This document shows positions 13,201 to 26,160 of a stretch of 64,000 bases of DNA, in pieces. Positions within the stretch are counted from its first letter, which is position 1, and each line of letters opens with the position of its first letter. Origin of the DNA: Epiperipatus broadwayi (Eukaryota > Onychophora > Udeonychophora > Euonychophora > Peripatidae); NCBI GenBank assembly GCA_028023455.1, contig JAQFVV010006221.1, forward strand, positions 3,733,166 through 3,797,165. The letters are read 5' to 3'. The notes beneath the pieces are model-generated. The model was not told the origin of the DNA and did no database searches. It worked only from the letters and a program-made list of their open reading frames with translations. The translations under genes were made by a program, and so were the position numbers.

Positions 13201-14075
13201 CTAATGTTTTAATTCTCATAAAATTAAAATTCCATATAATAAATCTATGGATTTCTACATTTCATCAAAATTGTTGGTTCCAATTAGCAATCTTAAAATA
13301 CTAATTTTAAAAAAGCACATTATAATTGAAACACACAGGCCTATTATATACCTGTGTCTATATATCTAATATATAGGGTATATGAGCACAGACTTTCACA
13401 TGACCCACCACTCTCCACACTATCTCATAACACTGATATACTTGAACACATATATATTGAAAAGATAAATAATCACCAATATATGTATTTCATGCTAAAC
13501 CAGCAATCATCAGTTGGTCCAGATTACCATCTCTACACGTATATACTATAAGTGCTCAGATATATATTAAGATAGTCAAACCTCATACTTTAATGGACAG
13601 GCTTCAATCTACTCCACACTCCAACTCTTCAACTGTCCATCCAATTGAAAATCTGATGGTGGAATGCTCGGACACCCTGAGGCCGAGATTCTTGTCACAC
13701 CCATGTTGACCTAAGGTCAATCTGCCCCTCATGTACAGGACATAACCCATTATGTATTATAATAAAGCACATTATGTATTATAATAAAAGTCAGGTATTT
13801 CATGTGTTAATTGTAAATATCAAATCCATCCTCAATCTTTTATTTTGCCAAATTATTAAATGTATTGCAATATCAATCACAAATTGGATAAAATTTATCA
13901 TTAATTTTATAGATTACTTAAACTAAATATTTATTATGGAATGAAATTGCTAAGATTTAAAAGAGGTTTGCAATTATATATACATCAAATTCAAGTTTAC
14001 CATAAATGTATTTTTTATTTTAGATTTCAATAAAGAAATGAATCATATGAATTACTGCTAATTTAAAGTAAGTTA
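13201..14075. other. Gene-free stretch with a short 22-bp tandem
   Basis: A 19-base word beginning cattatgtattat occurs at 13748-13766 and again at 13770-13788, a 22-bp tandem period. The 13600-13740 part is more GC-rich than its surroundings (gaggccgagattc and neighbours) and may be an unrecognised repeat. Nothing else is supported. Confidence 0.4.
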
Positions 14076-14408
14076 TATTTTAGTTGTATGTATATATTGG
14101 CCATCATCTAATATTAAGTATTGAATCATTTAACTTTATTTAAACTTTTCAATTACATTCAACTATTAGTGATAGTGCACTGATTAGTATATGCACAATG
14201 TTTTGAATGGTAATATTCTCCTCTTTTCTTCAGGTGTTACTGGCCTGACCAATGGCAGTACTAGCACTGGAATTAAACCTGAACCCTTAGATTATTGAAT
14301 TTGGATTTTAAGGCAATGCTCTAACCCAACTGAGCCATCCTGCCAAAGACATTCAATATTTAATATTAGATGATGGAAATAGTTTAATATATAAATACAA
14401 CTAAAATA
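14076..14408 (-). mobile_element. Foldback-ended SINE-like element, copy 1
   Basis: Terminal inverted repeats of about 50 bp flank one tRNA-headed SINE body on the - strand. The left arm (14076-14126) contains ttttagttgtatg and ccatcatctaatattaag. The right arm (14351-14408) carries their reverse complement. Between them, read on -, are a tRNA-like head (gctcagttggg equivalent near 14320), then a body with ggccagtaacacctgaaga and a caaaacattgtgc tail. The right flank shares accatcatcacaaaccttca with the other copies. The element is decayed. Confidence 0.65.
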
Positions 14409-14694
14409 CCATCATCACAAACCTTCAGGAAAACACTAAGTTATATTTCAATTTATAACTATTATTATTATTTTTTTATTTATTTTAGCAATTAATTATT
14501 TTAACCAACTCTTATATTATAAATTTATCAAGATATTTTTTTCCATATATTGTGAGTACTTTTAGAAAAAAACATTCCATGTACTTATTATATTTTGGTG
14601 TTTGTTTTAAATGTAATTTCTAAATGTTAAAATTCCCACTTTGTAGCAATGGTGCTATTATTCCCTCTAATATGATCTAATATTAGTAAATTAA
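14409..14694. other. Gene-free spacer before the Penelope-like element
   Basis: AT-rich sequence with no recognised feature. The 5' truncation point of the downstream PLE lies near its right end. Confidence 0.4.
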
Positions 14695-15963
14695 AAGTTT
14701 TTTTTAGAAGGTAAGGTTTTTAAAAATTTGTTTTTTGTAAAGTTAGATATTGTTAGTATATATACTAACATTGATCCAGAGGTTGCTATTTGTTGTTTTA
14801 TGGATTTATATAATAAAGATAAAGGGGTAAAATTAAAAATTGACGGTTTTCTTTTATATGAAATATTAGTGATTTGTTGTAGGGACCTTATTTTTAAATA
14901 TGGGGGTGAATTTTATAAACAAAAAGAGGGTTTAAGTATGGGTAATAGTCTGAGTGGTTTTTTGGCAGGAATATATATGTATAAGTTTGAAGAACAATTT
15001 TTTAATTATAATAGGAATAAACCAATTTTTTATGTTAGATATGTTGGTGACTATTTTATGGTTTTCAAAGGTAATAAAAGAAATGCAGATAATTTTTTAA
15101 ATTATATTAATGGTAGAGTTGAAAAAATAAAATTTACTATGGAAAAAGAATATATTAATGTTATTGAAAATATGGATGTTAGAATTTAAAAAAAAATTGA
15201 TAGGAATGGTAGTGTTATTATAGAAACATCTGTGTTTAAAAAAAAAACATTTTTTGGATTATCAAATAATTGGTTTTCAGATATTGATAGTCATAGTAAA
15301 ATTAATATTGTTAATAATAAAATTATTAGGGCAATTAAGTTATGTTCAAATAGTAATTTGTTTGAGAATGAGGTTGATATTATTAGGAATGAATGTTTTA
15401 TGAATGATTATCCTAGGGGTGTAGTTGAACATTTGTTTTCTAATAAAAATATAAATAAAATAAGGAATAAAATGGGATTAGATAGGAATAAAAATAGAAA
15501 AAAGATTATTTATGTTGGTTTTAATATATCTAAAGATTTATTTATTAAAGTTAAGAAATTAGTTAAAATGATTAATAGGAAATATAATGTTTCAATTTGT
15601 CCAGTTTATAAAAAGAAAGCAAATTTAAATTTTTTAATTAATAATAATGGGGATTATAATAGGTTAGATATTATGAATTCAGTTTATTTGATAAAATGTT
15701 TGAATTGTTTTAGAAAAAATGTAGAAATGACATATATTGGGACTAGTAAAAATAAATTAAAAACTAGATTAAAACAGCATTTAGGTGATAAAAATTCTGC
15801 TATTTACATCCATAAGAATAAATTTAAGCATGGGAATTTTGAAATAAAACCTTTAGAATGTATTGGGTCATATAATGAAAGGATAATAAAAGAGGGTGTA
15901 TACATAAATGAAATAAAACCAGAATTAAATAGGATGTTAATAGAAAAAGATAAAAGAAAATAA
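14695..15963 (+). pseudogene. PLE reverse transcriptase plus GIY-YIG endonuclease, one stop
   Basis: The frame is open from after the stop at 14692 to the stop at 15961, apart from a single TAA at 15187-15189. RT landmarks: FVKLDIVSIYTNIDPEVA (motif A, DIxSxYTNI type), GLSMGNSLSGFLAGIYM (motif B) and FYVRYVGDYFMVF (motif C). PLEs normally have YVDD, so the first catalytic Asp is Gly here. The linker KKTFFGLSNNWF follows. The GIY-YIG domain shows VYLIKC, then MTYIGTS, LKTRLKQHLGDKNSAI with the catalytic Arg, and KEGVYINEIKPELN with the catalytic Glu. PLE proteins copy RNA by target-primed reverse transcription and cut target DNA with the GIY-YIG nuclease. There is no ATG at the open start because the element is truncated. 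Confidence 0.9.
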
Positions 15964-16184
15964 TAGGTTTTTAATTAAAAGTTTTTATTAGATATATATA
16001 GAATTTTAAAAAGGAATTAGTTGTGTTTAAGTTGTGATTGTAATAGGAAAGGGGAGTGAGATAAGGTAAAAAAAAGAAAATTTTGGTTATGGATATATTT
16101 TGTAATTTTTAATTAATTTAATTTTTTTTTTTTTTTTTTGGAATATGTGATATTTATTGTGTATATATATTTTATTTTAGTGTG

Positions 16185-16221
16185 CCTTGAAAAAGACTAT
16201 AAAAAATAGTCGAAACGTCGG
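16185..16221 (+). ncRNA. Hammerhead-ribozyme-like motif in PLE1 tail
   Basis: The order is TTGAAAA (16187-16193, in place of CTGANGA), one A, stem GACTAT (16195-16200), loop aaaaa, ATAGTC (16206-16211), GAAA (16212-16215), ACGT self-complementary stem III (16215-16218), C at the cleavage position (16219), then GG, which can pair with CC at 16185-16186. Stem II is perfect. Two core positions deviate (C3 to T, G8 to A), so activity is doubtful. Position in a PLE 3' tail matches known hammerhead placement. Confidence 0.55.
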
Positions 16222-16300
16222 ATTTCTTTTTCATGATTATAGTCATAATAAATCAAGTTTTAAAAAGAAGGAGTTAGTTTGTTTTATTTCTATATTAGAT

Positions 16301-18239
16301 ATATATGAACTATTTTGAAAAGAAGAACTGTGTGCTGGATATATTAAATTATTTAATATGATCATATTAATAAATTCTTTAAAACTAACATATACTAGTT
16401 CATGCTATATCCAATAACCTGACTAAGCAATTTATCAGTTTTATAATTTTCTTTGTTAAAAAGTTGTAATATGTATAACATGCCCACAATAAAACAGAAT
16501 TTGTATCTTGTATCTCTTTTTATTGATATGTGGGTCATTAGTAGTGGGGTTTTAAAAATTTAATTATTTGATTAGAGTTTGTTATGTTAAGTCTAATTAA
16601 TGTATTATTGTCTCTCGCTTGACATCATGCATTTAATTAGTTTTAATATATAACTGACATATGATTACCATTTACTACTTTTATATTAAAAAATATTTAG
16701 TTTTATGCTCTATTTTTGAATAATATTCTATTCCTATAAAGATTTTGTCAGAATGTACTCTGTATAATTAACAATATTAAAGTTGTAATTAATAATTTGT
16801 TAAGTGCATATTCATTACCTAAGTAATATATATTAAGGCTATAACCTTAAGACTATGTGCCTAGATGTGACAATAGGGATCTCTACAAATCTTTAACACA
16901 AGATTAACAATATTGGACTATATTAAGTAAATGTAATTTATTTAATTTTTTTTTTAGATTATATTTGAAGTCATGATATAGAATAGAAACTAGATATTTT
17001 TAATTCCATTATTATCAAATTATTTAAAATATATAATAATTCATTAAAACAAAGGCTTTTCTCTAATATAAATTTAATTTAATAAAATTTTTGGCCACTG
17101 TCATGTAATTATTTGTGTGAAGTCTAATTTAGTATTTACTATAATAATGCTCTCAAGCAAAAATTTTACTTATGATGATCATATCTTAATTTTTGACTAT
17201 ACGAAAATATTTATGATAGTCTAGCTGCATAGTGTTAGCACTATATTTGTGTAACATAAATATCAATAAAGTGTCATTATATAAAGTGCTTATAATGATA
17301 ATAATGACACTTCAAATTTGAAAATCAATTTATAGTAGAAAAGATATTGGAACCAGAAATGAATTATTTTAATTATTATATCATTGTCAAGCTTCACATC
17401 AAGCTATCAAATTTATTATGGTTGATTTTTATTTTCAAACATAGCTAATGCCATAGTGCTTTCTATAATTATTACCAATAGTTTTATTTTCTTTTACTAG
17501 GCATCAAGTTGTAAGCTGACTAATAATTTCAGTGGATATTAGTATAATCAAAATTTTGGAGTACAGAAAATAAAATTAAAAATTTACACAATTAAGAAGA
17601 TAAAACAAATTAACTAATAAAATAACAATTGCTACATAAGTTAACTATTTAGAATTTAACTTATAAACAGATAAAAATATTGTGCAAATGTTACATTACG
17701 AATGGCATTGATTATCAGAATATTTTCACAAATTAGCTTAACTCGTATGTTATAAAATTATTAAAATTAAATAAACCATTAATTGGAATTAATAGTATTT
17801 TGTTATAAATAGGTTTCATCAAAATATAAGAAAATTTAGATAAATATTATTTGAAAAAAAAAATATTACAAGAATAAAACAAACAATAACACAAAATATT
17901 TAAAGCAATTGTAATTATACAATAGAATTCATACATTAGCTAAATTGTTAAACATAAATTCAAAGTGTATGTTAATAAAAAAAGTTTTATTGTTTTAATT
18001 TTCTTTTAGTGGTAAAAGTGTTCACATATATTCAAAGATAAAAAAAAAAAAATTTGATGGAAAGTCTTTCTTGTCTATTATTTCTTCACAAAAATTTTAA
18101 AATATAAATGAGGACACTTCAAAAGACTGTAGATAATAAATAATGGAAAATTTAATGACCCAAAGAAAGAATTGTTTTGACATTTTAACATTTCATGAAT
18201 AGCATATGCCAATAATAGTTGAATTACACAGAGGCTAAC
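16301..18239. other. Gene-free AT-rich stretch
   Basis: No coding, RNA or repeat feature recognised. Confidence 0.45.
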
Positions 18240-18480
18240 TTCTCCATACAGTAGTGCCATCAGTGCAAGCCAGATTAATCAATGGATGCAAGAAGGTTTG
18301 TCTATAAAATCCCTATCTGGTGTCTAATCATCCAATATCCCCAGACTAGTTTTTATCTTGTGGCTTTCATCAATGAGGAGTCTTGGATCTGAGACCACTG
18401 CCCTTAGATCTTATGATCTAATGCAACTCTCCCACAGCCAGTTGTGTAAGCATAAAAAATGGTCATCATGTGATGTTTAG
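18240..18480 (-). repeat. Family A element, copy 1, decayed
   Basis: Shares with the other family A copies the words gcaagcca, aatcaatggatgc, tcatccaatatccccagactag, a cttcatca equivalent and the terminal aatggtcatcatgtgatgttta word (18461-18480). On the - strand the hammerhead-like core is broken: TTGATGA in place of CTGATGA, and AAAA in place of GAAA. No protein is coded. Confidence 0.7.
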
Positions 18481-18624
18481 TGATTTAGTAGTTGAATTAG
18501 ATTAGTAGTTCATATTGCTAGGAGCTTGTTCTTTTCTGTGCCAATTCTCTTTGGGATGGTTTCCCATCAATTGATTTAAAACTATCTTAAAACATTTTAT
18601 ATGTTTTTAGAATTTTTCATGAAA

Positions 18625-19045
18625 AGACAAAAAAAAATTATGTTTTCTGTTTATATGTATATTTTGAGATAATTAGAAATAATTATTCTTAGAATTTAAA
18701 ATCAGGTCTTGTAAAATGATCAGTTTTCTGCACTAACCTTAATTGCTTTTTGCAACATGTGTAAATATCAAACACAACTGACCAAATTAGTTTTTAATTA
18801 ATCTTTGTTTCTCTAATGAAGTAGATTTACTTTCTAAATCTTTTTATCAGTTTTTTTTTTTTGTATTTTATTACTATTTTCTATAATTATAAACTCTTTT
18901 GTTCTATTTTTTAATTTCATTATTTGTTTAAATTTTTTGCATATTCTAAGGTCTTTTTATTAAAGATTTTAAAATCTTTGCTATTAATTAGAGTTTAAAG
19001 TTTCTAATAATACTTTATATAAATCTTTCTTAGCTTAGATAATGC
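18625..19045. repeat. Dispersed repeat family E, copy 2
   Basis: Collinear with 12770-13200 (see copy 1), including the cacaactgaccaaatta block and the atataaatctttctta end. Non-coding. Confidence 0.6.
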
Positions 19046-20100
19046 TATTGGTAATTGAATATCCTCTCTTCATCTTGATTTATTATCAGTGCTTCAACTA
19101 TATCATCACATCTGATTATATTTATCATTTTATCTTCTTTTTCAGTGAAATAAGAATCACTGCCACTCTTTTTATCTTCTCTTCCTTCTAATTTTCTTAG
19201 ATTTTAATTAATTACAATTTTTTTGTTTTAAAACTACTTGGAGTAGGATTCCTTTTAGAAAAAGATCTAATTCAGTGATGACCAAATTACAGTATATGAT
19301 CCAAATGTGGTACATTAAGCTTATTAACATAAAAATTAAAAGTACAAGAACATCTCATAAAGTAATACTGTAATTAAAAAACAATTGTCATTAATAGTTC
19401 AAATATATACATAACAAAAATGCAAATTCACTGAGTTAAACTAAAAAAAAAAAGTTCCATATTCACTCTGTAAGTAATCATTATATACTTATGTAATAGT
19501 GAAGATTAATCCAGAGTGAGTTCGTGATTGGTTTTAACTTTCATTTTATAATTGTTAATCTATATTGCAGTTTTATTTATAAAAAATATTTACTTCAAGG
19601 AAAATAATAAAAAAACAAAATAAAATAAGTTATTCAAATTTGAAAAATGTTATTGTATTAAACTAAAAAATATTTAAACTTAAATTTGAATATTTTTTTA
19701 TAATATAACAATGTACTATAGAAAAAGTATTTTTAGTATATTATTATATTTTAAAAATAATGTTAAATATTTTCTATCTATAGCATATTGTAATTTAAGC
19801 AAAAAATTAGTTGCAGTACAAAAGTTGTTTGGTGCATGTGAATCAATCAGTGAATAAATTGATGCATGGGCTATAAAGTATTGATCACCCTATTTTACTT
19901 AAGTATATTAATAACCCATATAGAAGATTTCTTCTCTCTCTCTCATTTATATTCCTAAGTGAAAACCCAGGTTTTTTAGCAGCAGTTGATTTAATACTTT
20001 CAATTAACTTTATTCATTAAATATATAGTTAATATCCATATTTAAAATCATCTCTAATTATTTTTAATCCTACTTGTTCTTGTGATTTGTTTGAATCCAA
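19046..20100. other. Gene-free stretch
   Basis: AT-rich, with a short CT run near 19935. No supported feature. Confidence 0.45.
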
Positions 20101-20345
20101 GTTCCTTATAGATATGATAATATGTTGAATGTATAGAACATTTAAAACTTTATTTAAACTTTTCAAATACAAACAACTTGTTAGTAATGACACACAAATA
20201 GACAACACAGGTTATTATTAACAAGTTGTTTGTATTTGAAAAGATTAAATAAAATGTAAAATTTTCTATACATTCAATATTTATTGATAGATGATAGATA
20301 TAGTTCAACATATTATCACATCTAATATACCATCATCACAGATCT
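20101..20345. mobile_element. Foldback element related to the SINE pair, core deleted
   Basis: Two inverted arms, about 20124-20210 and 20219-20280, share gttgaatgtatagaa, a ttaaactttatttaaac block and aaatacaaacaacttgtta. They meet almost directly, so the tRNA-like head and SINE body present in the 32.6-kb copy are missing. The right flank carries taccatcatcacagatctcc, the same end word as the other copies. Confidence 0.7.
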
Positions 20346-20559
20346 CCAGGCAAATTCCTTATAAATGGTTTGTAATTATTTTTGTCAGAATTTTCCATTT
20401 TACTTTGCTTTAATGTCATTATAATTTCCAAGTTTAATGTGATTTCTTTTATCAAGCACTTTTTTCTTCATATTAGTCTAAAAAAATTATATTTCATCCA
20501 TTAAACTCACATGTGGTAAATTTCTGCCTTCCTCTTTTCCCTCCCCACCCTATTCTTTT

Positions 20560-22010
20560 AGAATTCAGTTTTAAACATCTGATGTTTATCTATTATTATT
20601 TTTGCTATTAATATGTTCACAATTTCTATTTTAGCCTCTTAATTTTTTCAATGGTGCCAGGGATACCTGTTTATTCTCTCTCACCCATATATTTTGCTTT
20701 TAATTCCTCTTTGTTGTTTTTATCATATATTTTTCTATGACATCAGAAGTCTTTACATTGCTTTTCTACTTAGTAATTTCACATCTCAGATCCATGATTG
20801 TAGCACTGGTAAAATATATTTTATAAAGCATTTCAAATACATAGACAATTTTGTTTTTAATAATAAATTATTTTTATCAAAAGTACTCTAAATTTAATTT
20901 TGTGATTAATTTTATTTATTATGCTTTTAACTATATTAATAATCTGATCAATATACTTTTTAAGTTCTAGTTTACAATTATCAATATTCTTTTAATTTTT
21001 GAAAAACTATTAAATATTAGTTTCATTAATATTTTGTTTTTATTGTATAGTTACTGTATAGTTTTTTAAGCATTAAAAAAAAAATATTTTTGAAACAATC
21101 ATAACATTTGCAAAATCTAGATGACTTAAGTAATCTGTTTATTTTTATTGTTTTAGTTTTCATTTTAATATACAAAATATGTTCTGTACAACTACTGTAA
21201 AATATTTTGAATAAAATAGAATCTTTCTCTCCTATATTCTTAATAATTAAATAAAAATTCATATAACATTACAATAGTAGCTAAAAACAAATTTTTACTA
21301 AAATTCTTCAACAATCATGATTTTTTGAATTTGAGGTATTCAAGTTGATATTAAAGGAAGTTAGTTTTTGAAGTGAATGATGGGAAGGCTGTTTTGTTTT
21401 GTATATATATGTTGTATGTTTAGTTGAATTTCTCTTGAAAAGATCTATTTGTTAATAGATGAAATTATGGTTATGAAAGACTTTTAGTAAAATTTTATTT
21501 TTTGACTGGTATTGTAATGTTATATGAATTTCTGTTTTATTTATAATTATTAGTATAGCATTAGGCAATATTTAATATGTAATTCTTAATAATGTTTCAC
21601 CATATCATTTACTCATTACAGTCACAGTTTGAAAGATATTTTCTAGAAATTGACAATATATAAGTTTTATTTGCCAATAAATTTTTTATAGAATAAATGT
21701 CTTTTCATAATCTACAAATTCAGAGCATAAAGGCAATTTATATTCATTAATCTTTTCTACAAATTTTGAATGTTTTTTGAGCTTGCTTACTTTAAGCCCA
21801 AAATTCTTTGTAGATAAATTTTGTAATAGTTTTGTATAGAACTGACAGAAATGTAATAAGCCTGTAATTTATAAAACAGTATTTTTTTCATTTTGCTAAA
21901 TATTAATAATATTAATGCACTTTTCCAATCACCTGATAAATGTTTATTACTTTTAAAAAAAAATAATTTTTTGAAGCTTTTTTCTTTTTTCATCAATTGA
22001 ATTGTATGTT
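20560..22010 (-). mobile_element. RTE LINE fragment (3' half), badly decayed
   Basis: On the - strand, SGDWKSALILLIFSKMKKIL (near 21940-21880) matches the xxDWKxAxIxxIFKK block of RTE reverse transcriptases. A C-terminal stretch reads WVRENKQVSLAPLKKLRG (near 20690-20640), aligning with WIKEQAGVTNVIEKIKRL of the 2.6-kb copy. Many stops separate these blocks. The poorly conserved middle (about 21000-21700) is assigned only by position. Confidence 0.55.
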
Positions 22011-22129
22011 TGATCTCTTTATTTAATACTTGGAAATTTAAATGATGTCATAATGATAGGAGCTACTTAATACTACAAATAAATATCCATTTTCTAATCA
22101 CATTAATAGAAAATTCACAGTTTAGGGTA

Positions 22130-22440
22130 ATAAAACAGTTCTTTATAATCTTAAACATATAAATGCTGTTAATCATGATGTGATATCTGTAGAAGTTTTA
22201 AAATATAGTGATATGTTAATGTTAAAATTATATGTTTAGGAATATATAAACTCACAAAGTTAGCCTGTCTGACCCTAAGGAAACTTCTATTATTCCAACT
22301 TTTAAAATAAAGAGAATAGTCAACATTATCATAGAAAAACTACTATTTCATAAAATATTATTGTTATCTACTAAAGCAAAGGTACTTTTAAAAATTTTGT
22401 TGAATAGATTGCTTCCAGACTTAGATAAATAATTTTTGTT
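22130..22440 (+). pseudogene. Reverse transcriptase fragment of a second LINE type
   Basis: Translation across frames shows VNHDVISVEVLKYSD (compare xGxDxIPAEVLKYG), SIIPTFKIKRIVN (compare IxPIFKKG) and LLSTKAKVLLKILLNRLLPD (compare LLSIAGKxxxxILLNRL). This block order is typical of CR1/Jockey-like reverse transcriptases and differs in wording from the RTE copies here. It is short, stop-ridden and inactive. Confidence 0.5.
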
Positions 22441-22542
22441 GCAAAAAAATAAAAAAATGATTGATTTTAATATTGCTCTTATTACTTTTTATAAATCTCC
22501 ACATATCCTCTGCTGCAAATTTTTTTTTATATAATTCTTTTA

Positions 22543-22588
22543 ATTTTCTAACAGTTTCAACTGTACTGCAGTCTTCATCAGAACTACA
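22543..22588 (-). ncRNA. Family C hammerhead-like motif, copy 2
   Basis: On the - strand: CTGATGA (22581-22575), extra A, GACTG (22573-22569), loop, CAGTT, GAAA (22558-22555), ACTGT with T at the cleavage position. The base of stem II is weakened to G-T. It shares gttgtagttctgatgaag with the 62.5-kb copy. Confidence 0.5.
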
Positions 22589-22619
22589 ACATTTAGACAT
22601 ATAATTATATAACCATCAT

Positions 22620-24099
22620 TCTATATACATATAAAAATCCATATAAAAACACATATTTTACATTATTATTCATAATCATATTTTATTTTTAACCCCATTT
22701 TGCATTAGAATGTATATGTGAAGATTTATAAAAAGTAATATATATGAATATATGAAAGAATGCAAAAAAAGTAAAGAAGAAGATATATGAATAATATTGC
22801 TTTTATTGATTGGTCAATTTATGCTTAATTAATTAAACAGATCTATGGGATTGTTTAAAATTGGTTGCACGCCAAAATTTATTTGTATTATACTAATTTT
22901 ACAAAATAAAAAGAATTATTATTACTATAAGGAGAAAATCTGAGGCAAACAAGGATATGTATTTGTTTCAATTTTATTTTTAAATTTTATAAGAGTGGAC
23001 TTTGGAAATGTTTATAAACCAAAAACAAGAACTTTATATTTTTGAAATCTAGATTTACAATATTGCGATGATGATGGTATATTTTCTAATTTCAAAGATA
23101 ATCTAGGGAATATATTTATTACAATTTTTTCTGCATGTATAACTTTGACACTATTCAATTTGGATAAATATTTTAATGATGATTACTAATTATTTATTAA
23201 GATAAAGATTATCATATCATTCCTAGCACAGTTATAAATTTTAAACTTCTTTTAAAGATAAATATATGTCTTTTAAATTAAAAACAAACACATGAAATAT
23301 TTCAACTTCATTTCTCTTTTTTCCTGTGTAATATATTTACATATTTATATCACATTAATATAAACAACTTTTTTTATGAAACTGTAAATTCAACTTCTGA
23401 GTGCTTGGAGGCTATTGCAAGAAAACCTTATTATAAATGCCATTTGAATCAAGCTTAGTACTTTCAAAGACTACTTATGGCCTCATATTCATAGAAATGA
23501 GATTTATGTGGGTGGTTGCATTTATATATATATGCATGCCATTGAATAAGCTTTTATACTCCATCCACAATAAAGACTCATTAACAATTCAAAAGATAAA
23601 TTCCCTAATGAATAAACATCTCATACTGTACATAAAGTAGCATATATCCAAGCTGGAAGCAGCACTGTTTACTATGATGAGTCTCATGCCAGCCTGGCCA
23701 CATGGTTTTCACAACACAAATATTTCTATAAAAGAGCTACAAACAATCCGGAGCCCAAGTCTATTTTCCTTAATCAACAAAATATAATGGACCACACATT
23801 TAAACCCACAGATGCCATTACACCATGAATCAAAAGAAATGATGTCAAGCACAATATCAAAGAAGTATGGCATATATTAACAATCCCAACTGAATGAATA
23901 AAAAGGAATCCTGTTTCTCCCTTTTGAAAAAAATGGCCCATATAATTTGAATACATTTGAATGAACTTGTTGCATATATATAATATTATAATTTGATGTT
24001 TGTATTTCTTCAAATCAATATATGTAGTCTTATAATTGAATATTTATAAATACAGTAATTAGATATATATAAAGTATAACTTTAAAATTTTTTATCCAC
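22620..24099. other. Gene-free stretch
   Basis: AT-rich. The segment 23400-23920 is somewhat less AT-rich and has two open frames of about 65-80 codons without family features. It may be an old unrecognised repeat. Confidence 0.35.
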
Positions 24100-24141
24100 T
24101 TAGGAGCGCTTTTGACTATACTTGTAGTCTTTGTCAACTAA
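24100..24141 (-). ncRNA. Family D hammerhead-like motif, decayed
   Basis: On the - strand: stem I half TTAG (24141-24138), TTGACAA (24137-24131, for CTGANGA), extra A, GACTA, loop, TAGTC (24118-24114), AAAA (for GAAA), self-complementary AGCGCT stem III (24110-24105), C, then CTAA pairing with TTAG. All three stems form. The three core deviations are all transitions, as expected of a decayed copy. Confidence 0.45.
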
Positions 24142-24144
24142 CAC

Positions 24145-26160
24145 TTTGAAAAGCTAACCTTCCCACAATTCCTTGATCAATGTTTGCTGCCTATCTGTTA
24201 ATTATGTCTTGTTTGTATTTGTATTGTAAGAGTGTTTTATAACCAACAAACACACCTGCCATAATTTTTTCAACATTTTCAATCTGTTCAATTGATAGTC
24301 AAACAATCGAGCTTACATATACATATACATGCTAAACAAACACAAATGTCACCTCAAATAACCTGCTATTTTTATTTTATTTTTCTTGAGAGATGTATTT
24401 TTAATTTTTGCATCTCTAAAGTAGTAAAATTTATGTATATATACACAACCTAATCTCACTAATAATTAAATTAATAATTATTAACTGACTGGTGAGACTG
24501 ACACAAAGGAAGATTAAAATGAAAGAATAATGACTTGAGGTCAAAATAATTGCTAGGTGATTGAATTTGGGAGATGGAAAACAATGCAAGGAATAAAAAA
24601 AATATTTTAATAAACATATAGATTTGTAACAATAAGCTATTTAAAAATCAGCATGAATCAGCATGAGAGGGGCTTTGGTTTTAAAACAATTGGATAATCT
24701 GCACATGAAGAAAAATTTCTAAACAGTTATTAATTTTTTTTTTAAAAAAAAAAAGAAAATATATTAAGATGGATTCCAGTATTCAACGCTAAAAAGGAAA
24801 AAACCTTCATTATCAGAATAAAAAAAGAAAATAGTTTCAGCTGTTTGCTTAAACAACAAGTCGAAATGTATAAATGATAAAAATAGATTAATAGTTTAAA
24901 CATATGCTAGAGAGCTTGAATAGATTTTTAAGAAAATGGAGAGAAAGAAATTGGAAACTATTGGAGTTTGATCAAGTTCCCACGTCATTTTTTCTGATAC
25001 TTAAATGCTATTGAATAACTAACTTGAATCATGAAAGGGAATTCTGCAATGTGTGCTGAGTAGTAGAATATACTATAGGTGACTGATACTGACCTCTATG
25101 CCATTATAAATGTGTCTGTGTAAAATAACTCTTTATGTTTTGATGGATATCAACCTGCAGTGGGTTTGTTGCTATGTGTTAGAAAGAAACAACTGGACAG
25201 CACTCAGGACTAATTAGTGTGAATTTAGCAAAGCCAATGGACAACTATGTTGCATCTGAAAATTGATATACAATGTATATAGACTGTTAAATATAGACAA
25301 TGCCTTTTTTCCTCAAGAATATTGTTTTTTTATTCATTCATATAATTTTTATTTTATTTTACTATTTGTAATTTTATGACTTGTGTTTTTTTTTAATTGA
25401 ATTTCGTTTGTCAAATTTGATGACTGGCACTTCAGGAATGGGAGCTGTATCTAGAATGTATAGCTGTATGGAATGGGGAAGGGAAGGAATCAAAATAAGT
25501 AAATAATTGTAATTGTTAATAAAATCGAAAATTCACAGATCCTTCCTGAAATTCGATACTGCTCTACCAAAGTGACCTCAAGTAAGATCTTGACTTATTC
25601 TACATTAACTACAAACTTTAGAACAAACAGAGTTATATTTTTTTATTAATAGTTATTACTAAAACTTAGCAATAGTTTTTCTTTTTGTTTGTTTCTTTTG
25701 GATGTATGATTAATCATGGTGAACGAATGGTTTCTTTTTTCACTAATGTCAATTTAACTTACATATATGAGAGGTTCTTCATTCAGTAATCAGCTAAAAA
25801 TAGCATACTCCAATAAATAAAATATAATTATAGTTACTACTATTAGCAAGATAGATTCGGAATTAATGTATTATTAATTTTCTTTTCTACTGCTATATTT
25901 TTATTATTTAAAATCTTTAATTTCAATTTACTGTATATATTATTCTGAATTAGTTTTTTTTGTTTATTAATTTGTAACTAAAGACTGCTTAGGTATGAAT
26001 TCCTATCAGGAGATTTGGAAAGGGAAATTTATTGTATTCTTAAAATGATAGGAGGCCATCCTTGATATCTCAATATTATAAATGTAAATATTATTTTATT
26101 GCATTATTTCTTGTTTCTTGTTTAATAAATGTCAAATAATTATTGAAATCAATCTGATCT
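24145..26160. other. Gene-free stretch
   Basis: No supported gene or repeat. 25000-25500 is slightly GC-richer than average but without coding signature. Confidence 0.4.

Larger units (their letters stand above)
14695..16300 (+). mobile_element. Penelope-like retroelement (PLE1), 5'-truncated
   Basis: It contains the reverse transcriptase palm, linker, GIY-YIG endonuclease and a 3' tail of about 340 bp. The tail includes a hammerhead-like motif at 16185-16221 and ends near 16300. The sense strand is strikingly poor in C (2 C against 8 G in 15301-15360), unlike the flanking DNA. The N-terminal part of the reverse transcriptase is missing. There is one nonsense codon and a damaged catalytic site, so the copy is inactive, but it is far better preserved than the LINEs nearby and is therefore probably younger. 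Confidence 0.9.
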
